Of a stretch of DNA of 64,000 bases, positions 7,629 to 14,858 are shown piece by piece. Under the pieces are notes generated by a model, which made no database searches, was not told the DNA's origin, and saw nothing but the letters and a program-made list of their open reading frames with translations. This DNA comes from Prevotella lacticifex. Its GTDB lineage: Bacteria; Bacteroidota; Bacteroidia; Bacteroidales; Bacteroidaceae. The stretch is taken from assembly GCF_019973375.1 (NCBI RefSeq), contig NZ_BPTV01000001.1, forward strand, positions 2,497,104-2,561,103. The letters are read 5' to 3'. The first letter of the stretch is position 1. Each line of letters begins with the position of its first letter. The position numbers and the translations under genes are program-made.

Positions 7629-8708
7629 ATGAATGAACAAGTATACAAATCTGCTATAAGCCGATATATCAAATGGGCTAAGGGCAACCAAGAGCAAGTA
7701 GCCAAAGATATACAGGAACGGAAAGAGATGTCGGAGCATATCCAAGCATACGACAAGAAGAAACTTTCCGAGATTGATGCCGCAGGTCTGATTGATCTTC
7801 TATCATCACTCTGGGCAATGGGCATGTGGGGCAATAAACAGAACCACATAGAAAGCATCATTGCCTCAAACGGATTGGAAACTCTGCAAAAACAGTTTAC
7901 CAATCTTCTCTATGGTGATGCGTCTATTGAAACGCGATGGGATGAATTCCGTAGTAAGGTCAAAGGAATTGGCCCAGCTGTCATGAGCGAGTTGTTGAAT
8001 AAAATGTATCCGGAGAAGTACATCCTGTGGAACAACAAAGCTAAGACATCGTTCTTAAAGTTAGAAATACCCAAGACTCCCAAATACTATGCAAGCCTCG
8101 ATGGTAAGATGTATGCTTATCTCTCCGACACAGGACGCAAGCTGATAGATAAAGCAAAGGATCTGAAGTCAGAAGAAATAACCGACCTCCTTTCGTTCGA
8201 TTACTTCATCTGGCAGGAACTTCAAGATGATATCCCAGCAGAAGACAATACAGTACAGGAAGAGCCGAAAACGACGAAAAAGCAGTCGAAATTCATCCAC
8301 AACGATGTAAGAGACCGTATAATGGACATCGGCACTTTCCTCGGCTTCAAAGCATCAACTGAAGAGAAGGTAGCAGATGGTGCAGTCGTCGATGCCGTTT
8401 GGGAGGCTTCAATCGGCAACATGGGTAGAGTAATCTATGTTTTCGAGGTTCAGACCTCAGGCTCCATTGACAGTCTTATTCTCAACCTCATGAAGGCTAA
8501 GAGTAACAAGGCTGTCCAGGGAATTATCGCCGTTAGCGATATTGAGCAGATAGAGAAAATCAAGAAGGAGGTGACTTCGCTTCCTCAGATCAAAGATGCC
8601 ATTAAATACTGGGACTATCGTGATGTACTGAATGTCTACGACCAACTCAGTTCCGCTTTTGAATCTATCAACAAGCTGGAATTGGTGCCAGAAGGCTTTA
8701 CGAAGTAA
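7629..8708 (+). CDS. Uncharacterised protein with helix-hairpin-helix-like and nuclease-like parts, 359 aa
   Basis: I do not recognise a named family. Residues about 95-140 contain KGIGPAVMSELLNKM followed by KYILWNNKAKTSF, resembling a helix-hairpin-helix DNA contact. A low-complexity linker near residue 210 (EDNTVQEEPKTTKKQ) separates a C-terminal domain with VVDAVWEA, then VIYVFEVQTSGS and GIIAVSD, which has the strand order of a PD-(D/E)xK nuclease core with Gln where Lys is usual. It lies 59 bp after the specificity gene in the same direction and is likely an accessory member of the restriction operon. Function is inferred from context only. Confidence 0.6.
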   Translation: MNEQVYKSAISRYIKWAKGNQEQVAKDIQERKEMSEHIQAYDKKKLSEIDAAGLIDLLSSLWAMGMWGNKQNHIESIIASNGLETLQKQFTNLLYGDASIETRWDEFRSKVKGIGPAVMSELLNKMYPEKYILWNNKAKTSFLKLEIPKTPKYYASLDGKMYAYLSDTGRKLIDKAKDLKSEEITDLLSFDYFIWQELQDDIPAEDNTVQEEPKTTKKQSKFIHNDVRDRIMDIGTFLGFKASTEEKVADGAVVDAVWEASIGNMGRVIYVFEVQTSGSIDSLILNLMKAKSNKAVQGIIAVSDIEQIEKIKKEVTSLPQIKDAIKYWDYRDVLNVYDQLSSAFESINKLELVPEGFTK

Positions 8709-8728
8709 CCTAATCAACTCTTAATCCT

Positions 8729-9586
8729 GTGACCAAAAATAAAGTAACATACAGCATTCCTCTCCGACAGATGTGGGATATGTACCGTAAGTGGGGAGCT
8801 ACTCGCAAAGATAAGAGTGGCGACGTTTTCTATACAGAATCACGTCGCTTCGCTTTGTCACGACCAAACAGATTAATTCGTCAAGCAGAGATTCTATCGT
8901 TGAATTTCTGGTATGCGGACTTCAAACATAAGTTCCGACATATTTGGTTCGAGCAAAAAGAGCTATATGATTTCCTTGGCGAAATACCACTCAAAGACCT
9001 TGCAAATATTAAGCAATATTTGAGAGAGAATGGGGACAAGGAACATACTCAAGATCTCGATCAAATACCGTACATCAAATACAGCATAGCTCTACATATT
9101 CCTTTTGAGGAAATTGGATTAGCTTACTCGTTCGCATTAATGCCTGATGAAACGGTAGCCCTATTCTTTGTAAGCGATGATGGGGTAGGTCAAATTCATG
9201 AGCTTCAATACGAAGAGGCTAAGAAAGGAACAGACGAGTCATCTATTGGGGTTGTCAGAAACTTTAGATTAGCTGTAAACCTATTGGCCTACATGGCATG
9301 CTTCCCAGAATGTGTTAAAGATGGTGTTCCTGATACCAACAATGCCACATCATATAGAGTTAAAGATGATAGTGTCATTCTGGTGACCTCGGACAAGGTG
9401 AAGGAAACAGCTAAGGGCACGAAGAGACCTCATTTCAGAAAAGGCTATTTCAAGCGACTTACTTCAGAGTTCTACACACACATGCGAGGACAAATCATCT
9501 TTGTCAGCGAAACGTCGGTCAATTCGCAGTCTAAAACTGTTGAAATGTCTGATGATGACAAGAAACTAAACGACTTCAAGAATTAA
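8729..9586 (+). CDS. Uncharacterised protein, 285 aa, in the restriction cluster
   Basis: Starts at a GTG 20 bp after the preceding stop; no better ATG is near the front. The protein has no signal peptide or membrane segment. A mixed helix-strand body contains a segment LPYIKYS-like to LALMPDETVALFFVSDDGVG. The C-terminus carries the pattern RPHFRKGYFKRLTSEFYTHMR-GQIIFVSETSVN, which resembles the short HxRxGHxRR-then-strand tail found in various phage and plasmid proteins of unknown role. Tight linkage to the preceding gene suggests a shared transcript. I cannot assign a function. Confidence 0.6.
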   Translation: MTKNKVTYSIPLRQMWDMYRKWGATRKDKSGDVFYTESRRFALSRPNRLIRQAEILSLNFWYADFKHKFRHIWFEQKELYDFLGEIPLKDLANIKQYLRENGDKEHTQDLDQIPYIKYSIALHIPFEEIGLAYSFALMPDETVALFFVSDDGVGQIHELQYEEAKKGTDESSIGVVRNFRLAVNLLAYMACFPECVKDGVPDTNNATSYRVKDDSVILVTSDKVKETAKGTKRPHFRKGYFKRLTSEFYTHMRGQIIFVSETSVNSQSKTVEMSDDDKKLNDFKN

Positions 9587-9631
9587 TTACGTATACTCCA
9601 ATTATTTGATAACGCTCAAATAGACAAGGAC

Positions 9632-10207
9632 ATGAAAAAGGTTATAATGACAATAATGATAATGATGCTATCTTCATTATCATCTGTAGCTCAAAAACAT
9701 CTTACATTTATGGGTGTTCCATTAGATGGTACTATATCTACTTTCCAAAAAAAAATTGCTGATAAGGGTGTTAGTTATAATCCAAAATTAAGTAAGATTT
9801 TCCCAGTTGGCTGTAGGGCTTTTGATGGTATTTTTGCCGGACATAAAGCCGAAATTATAGTCTACTATGACAACAAGTCAAAAATAGTTTATCGAGCTAA
9901 GGCTGTCTATACAGAGACTTCTGAAGAATATTGTAATCAGTTATATGATGAAATAAAAAATTCTCTGTCTCAAAAGTATGACGGAGAAGAAACGGATAGC
10001 GAAATTTCAAACGAAGAAGGTATAGATAGACCTGTCTTCAGAGTTTATCCTTCTGATGACTTTGGCACAAAATATGGAGAAATCGATTTGTATCAACAAC
10101 GCGATGCTGTCAATTTAATATACCCTAACTATTATAGTTTACATATAGATTACATTGATCTAAAAAATTACTTCGATCACCAAGATAAAGTGGCTGACGA
10201 TTTATAA
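9632..10207 (+). CDS. Small secreted protein of unknown function, 191 aa
   Basis: The start MKKVIMTIMIMMLSSLSSVAQ is a clear signal peptide with likely cleavage after VAQ. The mature part opens with KHLTFMGVPLDGTISTFQKK, then a domain with alternating strands and an acidic C-terminal half. The LTFMGVPLDG opening is common in small Bacteroidales periplasmic proteins of unknown role. Base composition is more AT-rich than the phage-type genes on either side, so it may be an independent acquisition. No terminator separates it from the next gene 19 bp downstream. Confidence 0.65.
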   Translation: MKKVIMTIMIMMLSSLSSVAQKHLTFMGVPLDGTISTFQKKIADKGVSYNPKLSKIFPVGCRAFDGIFAGHKAEIIVYYDNKSKIVYRAKAVYTETSEEYCNQLYDEIKNSLSQKYDGEETDSEISNEEGIDRPVFRVYPSDDFGTKYGEIDLYQQRDAVNLIYPNYYSLHIDYIDLKNYFDHQDKVADDL

Positions 10208-10226
10208 TAAGTTATAAAGATAGAAG

Positions 10227-11042
10227 ATGCCCTATAAACTATTCTGGACAACCAAGGAGAACGAGACCATCAAGACGATGGCCAAGGCTGGCGCGAGCCT
10301 CGGCGAAATCACCAAGGCTCTTGAGAGGCGCACGAACGTTGCCGTACTCATCCAAGCACGCAAGCTGTCTGCGCTCAATACCGGCGTAGTGCCCGAGGGC
10401 TTTAAGGAACGGCAGCAGAACCAGACGCTGCCAGTGACTGGCGTCTATGTCAACTTCGGCCGTCCTTATTCGCCAGCTGACGACAAACTTCTGCTTAGCA
10501 TGTTCCACCAATCAAACAGCATCGAGGAGATGGCCGATAAGATGGGACGCAGTCCTAACGGATTGATCCAACACGTGAGGGCTTTGGCTGACAACAAAGT
10601 TGTCAACCTGGCCCAGCTCTTCAACGACATCCGTCCGTTCCTCAATATGAAGCGCGTGGAGCGAAAGCCCGAGCCAAAGTCAATAGAACCAGAAATTGAA
10701 GAGGAGGAACTCAGTATGACTTTTGATCAATATGAAACCGAAGCGAGTTCCACTCGCATCTATAACGAGGGCATCAAAGTGATCTACCCAACCATTGGCC
10801 TTGCCGGTGAAACCGGCGAAGTCGCCGACAAGGTGAAGAAAGTTATTCGCGACCACTGCGGCAACTTCGATGAAAGCAACCGCAAGGAGATCGCCAAGGA
10901 ACTCGGCGATGTGCTTTGGTATCTCACTTCCATTGCCAATGACCTAGGCTATTCGCTCGAGGACATTGCCAAGATGAACATCGAAAAGATTAAATCGCGC
11001 CAACGTCGTGATGTCATCCATGGCGAAGGCGACAACCGCTAA
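10227..11042 (+). CDS. MazG-like pyrophosphohydrolase fused to a DNA-binding-like front half, 271 aa
   Basis: The C-terminal 110 residues match MazG-type nucleoside triphosphate pyrophosphohydrolases: GETGEVADKVKK with E195 and E198, and KELGDVLWYL with E225 and D228, the four metal-binding acids. The first 125 residues hold two helical segments (about 5-50 and 80-120, WTTKENETIKTMAKAG and YSPADDKLLLSMFHQ) that look like tandem SANT/Myb-like helix-turn-helix units. A charged linker (PEPKSIEPEIEEEE) joins the halves. MazG domains in phages and defence islands alter nucleotide or alarmone pools. A UUCG-loop terminator follows at 11061. Confidence 0.78.
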   Translation: MPYKLFWTTKENETIKTMAKAGASLGEITKALERRTNVAVLIQARKLSALNTGVVPEGFKERQQNQTLPVTGVYVNFGRPYSPADDKLLLSMFHQSNSIEEMADKMGRSPNGLIQHVRALADNKVVNLAQLFNDIRPFLNMKRVERKPEPKSIEPEIEEEELSMTFDQYETEASSTRIYNEGIKVIYPTIGLAGETGEVADKVKKVIRDHCGNFDESNRKEIAKELGDVLWYLTSIANDLGYSLEDIAKMNIEKIKSRQRRDVIHGEGDNR

Positions 11043-11060
11043 AACAGGCTGGCTTCTGTT

Positions 11061-11092
11061 GGGGCTGGGCGCTTCGGTGTCCGGCCCCTTTT
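11061..11092 (+). terminator. Intrinsic terminator with UUCG loop after the MazG-like gene
   Basis: A 12-bp stem (11061-11072 with 11077-11088, three G-U pairs) closes a TTCG tetraloop and is followed by TTTT. It lies 18 bp after the stop codon. Confidence 0.85.
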
Positions 11093-11931
11093 CGTGCGCC
11101 GCCCTGTGGGCTGGCTGCACCTTGCCAGCGGTGCTACGCACCTTCGGCTTGGGCGGCGAGGGCATCACCGACCATCCTCGGCATCAGCTGAGCCGCCACC
11201 GGCACCTTACCGAACTTCACCACTCCTTTTGACTACCTCCATCCAGAGGCAAGCCGCCCATTGATCTTATGCGGTATGCCCGATGGGCATCTTCGGCAGG
11301 AGGCGCAGCGCGCCTTGTGGAAGGTGCTCTTGCTGCAGCCCGAGCTATCTCCAGTCCATCCTTCTTGGTATTGGCGTTCCCTCTCCCTTTGGAGAGGGCC
11401 AGGGTGAGGCCGACATCTGCCAATGCCTGCACGCTGTCATGGGACTCATAGGTATTCGCTTCCATGGCCATCTCTGAATTTATATTGTTGAACGGGACCA
11501 GGGGTGAGGCATCCTCCTGTCAGACCTTCCATGCAATCCACCGGGGGACTGCGGTTGGCTCCCCCACAAGGACGTGCGCGCCAGGCGCTCGCTTCTCACC
11601 GGACACTGCCATTTCGGATAGCTCTCTACCGCTCACTCGTCACAGCCGCCGGCCACTACCTGACAGATGTATGGCCATCTCTTTTTGCGAACTCCTCACT
11701 CCCGTGGTGATGTCATTCGTATCTCGGTTTCTGAGCTTCCATGCGGCAGGACGCACGAACTTCCAGATGTGGAATACTTGGCGTGTACCTCATGAGGTCA
11801 GAATTTTCACTTGTCCTACTGGTTTCCTTACTCCGCCACACCTTACGCCTCTGATTTTTCCTTTGCAAAGTTAGCGCAAGCGGCATCCTGCAAGGACAGG
11901 CCTCCGGTTTTCGACAGATTTTTCAGAAAAT
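11093..11931. other. GC-rich block of about 0.84 kb with no convincing gene
   Basis: Several short open frames exist on both strands but none shows a protein-like pattern, a signal peptide or a credible start. The block contains a short hairpin, CCCTCTCC-CTTT-GGAGAGGG at 11379-11398, followed by CCAGGGTGAGGC, and a related CAGGGGTGAGGC near 11500. It probably represents decayed mobile DNA. I could not match it to a group II intron or to an insertion sequence. Confidence 0.5.
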
Positions 11932-12213
11932 TTGGGGCAGGCTTGCCGCCGTCTTGATATTCTCCTTGAGCCTACACACGACCAGGTGCTCAAGCGAAAG
12001 GAAGTGCTGTCGAAGCTCGGAATACTCGAAAGTGCACAGGATGTACAGCTGTATTCCATCACGGGCTATCCCTTCTGCAACACCTCACGGTTCACCAAGT
12101 ATTTCTACAAGCCCGTGCAGCTCCGCAGTGCTCCTGACATCGTGGCAGACATCACCGGCATCGAGCAGGAGACCGATGGACTGTTGGAGGAGATTCTCAG
12201 CGTCACGAAATAA
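11932..12213 (+). CDS. Unidentified fragment, up to 93 aa
   Basis: An open frame starting at a TTG and running to a TAA just before a perfect palindrome. From about EPTHDQVLKRKEVLSKLGI onward it reads like real protein, with alternating helix and strand and a normal acidic end (EQETDGLLEEILSVTK), but there is no plausible start or ribosome site. It is most likely the C-terminal remnant of a longer gene whose front was lost in the preceding unreadable block. I do not recognise the family. Confidence 0.4.
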   Translation: MGQACRRLDILLEPTHDQVLKRKEVLSKLGILESAQDVQLYSITGYPFCNTSRFTKYFYKPVQLRSAPDIVADITGIEQETDGLLEEILSVTK

Positions 12214-12221
12214 TAAATCGA

Positions 12222-12253
12222 CTATCGTTTTCCTGACGTCAGGAAAACGATAG
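12222..12253. promoter_or_regulatory. Perfect 32-bp palindrome upstream of the DinD-like gene
   Basis: A perfectly self-complementary 32-mer with core TTTTCCTGACGTCAGGAAAA, centred between 12237 and 12238, 36 bp before the ATG at 12289. The same 20-bp core recurs inside the gene at 12475-12504. It could be an operator or a cruciform; it lacks a T-tract and a loop, so it does not look like a normal terminator. Confidence 0.7.
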
Positions 12254-12288
12254 AATGATTGATTTACAAATCCATAAGCATTATATCA

Positions 12289-13131
12289 ATGAAGAAGGAA
12301 GTTATAATACAATACTACAACGACTTTGAGTCGGCTGCCATGGATATTGATGGAGTTGAATGTTGGAGTGCAAGAGATCTCCAACAACTCTTAGGCTACA
12401 GCAAGTGGGAGAATTTCTCTAAAGTTATTGACAAGGCGAAGGTGTCTTGCGAAAACGCTGGTCATGTAGTTGCCGACCATTTTCCTGACGTCAGGAAAAT
12501 GGTCAAGCTGGGAAGTGGATCCGAAAGAGAAGTTGATGACATCATGCTTACTCGCTATGCTTGTTATCTTGTTGCACAAAATGGAGACCCGCGTAAAGAG
12601 CAGATTGCCTTTGCCCAGACCTATTTCGCCATCCAAACGCGTAAGGCTGAAATCATTGAGAAAAGACTCGCAGAGATAGAACGTGTCAAGGCGCGCACAA
12701 AGCTCCAGGATACAGAGAAGCGGCTGTCTGGTGTTTTGTATGAGAGGGGAATTAACGGGCAGAGTTTCGCTAGAATTCGTTCCAAAGGCGACCAAGCACT
12801 CTTTCGCCTGTCCACATTACAGATGAAACGCAAAATGGGTGTTCCCGTTTCGCGTGCAGTAGCTGATTTTCTGCCTACAATCAGCATTAAGGCTAAGGAC
12901 TTTGCTGCTGAGATGACCAATGTCAATGTGCAGCAGAAAGACTTATATGGGGAGTCACAGATATCCCAAGAGCACATTGACAACAATCGCGCAGTTAGAA
13001 ACATGATGATTCAACGAGGCATTGTTCCTGAGAATCTTCCGCCCGCCGAAGATGTCAAGAAGGTTGAGCGTAGACTTGCGAGTGAGAACAAAAAGGCTTT
13101 AGAGAACAAAGGCGACAAGAAGAAAAAGTAA
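12289..13131 (+). CDS. DinD-like damage-inducible protein, 280 aa
   Basis: ATG at 12289 is preferred over the TTG at 12259 because the family starts with MKKEVI-like sequence. The N-terminal BRO-like region contains [22 protein letters not shown] and [10 protein letters not shown]; then [28 protein letters not shown], the signature of DinD/DNA-damage-inducible protein D, which in Escherichia coli antagonises RecA filaments. The rest is helical and very basic at the end ([15 protein letters not shown]). Such genes often sit inside type I restriction loci, and here broken hsdS pieces follow. The segment [10 protein letters not shown] is encoded by a perfect 30-bp palindrome at 12475-12504. Confidence 0.82.
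   Translation: MKKEVIIQYYNDFESAAMDIDGVECWSARDLQQLLGYSKWENFSKVIDKAKVSCENAGHVVADHFPDVRKMVKLGSGSEREVDDIMLTRYACYLVAQNGDPRKEQIAFAQTYFAIQTRKAEIIEKRLAEIERVKARTKLQDTEKRLSGVLYERGINGQSFARIRSKGDQALFRLSTLQMKRKMGVPVSRAVADFLPTISIKAKDFAAEMTNVNVQQKDLYGESQISQEHIDNNRAVRNMMIQRGIVPENLPPAEDVKKVERRLASENKKALENKGDKKKK
12475..12504. repeat. Perfect 30-bp palindrome inside the DinD-like gene
   Basis: Shares the 20-bp core TTTTCCTGACGTCAGGAAAA with the palindrome at 12222-12253 and has different flanking arms (GACCA/TGGTC against CTATCG/CGATAG). The centres lie 252 bp apart. It encodes [10 protein letters not shown] in frame. Confidence 0.8.
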
Positions 13132-13147
13132 TCGAAAATTTTAACCA

Positions 13148-13207
13148 ATGAAGAGATACTCGACATACAAGGACAGCGGAGTGAAGAGAATCTGGAAGAT
13201 GAGTTGA
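13148..13207 (+). pseudogene. Remnant 5' end of hsdS (19 codons)
   Basis: Reads MKRYSTYKDSGVKRIWKMS and then stops. This is the usual start of Bacteroidales type I specificity subunits (MKRY-x-x-YKDSGV-x-WIGEIP). The same start recurs at 14270. The DUF1016 gene begins 20 bp later, so the remainder of this hsdS copy is gone. Confidence 0.65.
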
Positions 13208-13226
13208 ATCAAAATTAATTGTAAGC

Positions 13227-14273
13227 ATGGAAGACCATCGCAGCATAGCCAACAGCAACATCAAGGGGTTTGTGGATGAAATACGGGCAATCATCGATCA
13301 GGCCCGTCATCATGCAGCCCGAAGCATCGACCACACCCGCGTGCTCATGTACTGGAACATCGGTAAGCGGATATTCGAGAAGGAGCAGCAGGGAAAGGAA
13401 CGTGCCGATTACGGATCGTATCTTTTAGATACATTGTCAAAGAATCTCACACCTGTATATGGCAGTGGGTTTTCGGTAAGACAATTAGAGATGTGCCGCA
13501 AATTTTATCGTACCTATCCAATTGCGAATACACTGTGTTCGCAATTGAACTGGTCGCAATACAAGCTGCTAATTGCTATTCCTGATAAAGATAAGCGGGA
13601 GTATTATCAACTGGAAGCAGTTAATGAGGGATGGTCTAAGCGTCAGCTGGAACGGCAGATCAACTCCATGTTGTATGAGCGGCTGCTGATGAGCAATGAC
13701 AAGGAAAAGGTGCTGGCTGTGGCACGGAAAGAGCGCACGCCCGAATCACCGTTGGAGATTATCAAGGGCCCCATGGTTCTGGAGTTTCTCGGCCTGGAGC
13801 GGAAGCCTGCCTATTATGAGAAGGACTTGGAGAGCGCTTTGATCTCCCATATAGCCGACTTCCTTCTTGAACTGGGCAAAGGATTCTCCTTTGTAGCCCG
13901 ACAGAAACGGCTGCTTATAGAGGATGACGAATATTTCGCAGACCTTGTGTTCTACAATCGGCTGTTGCGGTGCTTTGTCGTCATAGAGTTGAAAACGCAC
14001 AAGCTGACCCATCAGGACTTAGGTCAGCTGCAACTCTACGTCAACTATTACGACCGGTATGAGAAGCAGCCTGAGGAGAATCCTACCATAGGCATACTGT
14101 TGTGTACGGACAAGAACGATACGGCGGTGCGGCTGACACTGCCTGAAGACAACAAGACAATCCTTGCAAGCAAGTACCAGCTCTATCTCCCTACCTCTGA
14201 CCAGCTCATCGAACAGATCAATCAGGTGAGGAGATTGGCAAGCAACATCGAAGAAAAGAAAGAGAAGAAATGA
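13227..14273 (+). CDS. DUF1016/YhcG-type PD-(D/E)xK nuclease domain protein, 348 aa
   Basis: The N-terminal half has the DUF1016 pattern (VLMYWNIGKRI, GSGFSVRQLEMCRKFY, LNWSQYKLL, EGWSKRQLERQINS). The C-terminal half carries the nuclease core: D239 in YFADLVFYN, E254-L-K256 in VVIELK and Q267-x-x-x-Y271 in GQLQLYVNYY. These proteins are frequent cargo of type I restriction loci and mobile elements; a restriction or recombination role is suspected but not established. The stop overlaps the ATG of a broken hsdS at 14270 (ATGA), so the gene sits precisely between two hsdS 5' ends. Confidence 0.85.
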   Translation: MEDHRSIANSNIKGFVDEIRAIIDQARHHAARSIDHTRVLMYWNIGKRIFEKEQQGKERADYGSYLLDTLSKNLTPVYGSGFSVRQLEMCRKFYRTYPIANTLCSQLNWSQYKLLIAIPDKDKREYYQLEAVNEGWSKRQLERQINSMLYERLLMSNDKEKVLAVARKERTPESPLEIIKGPMVLEFLGLERKPAYYEKDLESALISHIADFLLELGKGFSFVARQKRLLIEDDEYFADLVFYNRLLRCFVVIELKTHKLTHQDLGQLQLYVNYYDRYEKQPEENPTIGILLCTDKNDTAVRLTLPEDNKTILASKYQLYLPTSDQLIEQINQVRRLASNIEEKKEKK

Positions 14274-14557
14274 AACGATACGATTCATACAAAGACAGCG
14301 GAGTGAAGTGATCGGAGAGATACCGAGCCACTGGAATGCTATAAAACTAAAATACAAATTGCAACTTATAAATGAAAAGATTGTCCCAAACGGCTTACAA
14401 TATGTAGGGATGGAAAATATCGAGTCATTTACTGGAAAATATGTGCAAAGTGATATCAAGGCAGAAGGTCTGGCTAACCATTTTCAGGCAGGTGACATTC
14501 TCTTTGGAAAATTGAGGCCCTATCTTGCTAAAGCATACCAATGCAAAGCAGATGGAT
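14270..14557 (+). pseudogene. Broken hsdS, first target-recognition domain only
   Basis: Begins MKRYDSYKDSGVK and then hits TGA. One missing base in GTGAAGTGATCGG explains this: with an extra G it would read VKWIGEIPSHWN, the normal hsdS continuation. The shifted frame goes on as a target-recognition domain (KLKYKLQLINEKIV, GLQYVGMENIESFTG, GDILFGKLRPYLAKAYQC) until about 14557, where group II intron sequence takes over. No second domain or hsdM/hsdR remains. Type I specificity subunits read DNA sequence; this one cannot be functional. Confidence 0.85.
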
Positions 14558-14680
14558 GCCGCTGACTTCTTTCAGATTCCAACTCACGATGGACACCCTT
14601 GTCTCTCTGGCTGGACAGTTCCCATTACTGGGGCCTGTTAGGGACTTACACCCGTTAGCCGATATACATGCCAGTCAAAC
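14558..14680 (-). mobile_element. 5' fragment of a second group II intron copy
   Basis: On the minus strand this starts with GUUUGACUGG and follows the first about 120 bases of the intron at 1722-2327, with a handful of substitutions and one inserted base. It stops inside domain I. Everything upstream of the boundary differs between the two copies, which marks base 14680 (2327 in the other copy) as the intron 5' end. It truncates the hsdS gene. Confidence 0.8.
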
Positions 14681-14858
14681 AAAAACACCACCGATTTGAA
14701 ACACCACCGCCGATTTGGGAAAACAGGTCGAACATAGTTTGTGGAAGGGCATGAAGCCCTTCCCTGCACTGGCACAACCACGGCTTTGGGAAAAACCTCC
14801 TCAATTATTTTTTTGTATCCAATTAGATCTAATCAGTTTGAAAGCCTACAATGGAATA

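Noticed and set aside
11379..11398. Hairpin CCCTCTCC-CTTT-GGAGAGGG as a terminator
   Set aside because: No T-tract follows on either strand and no gene ends nearby.
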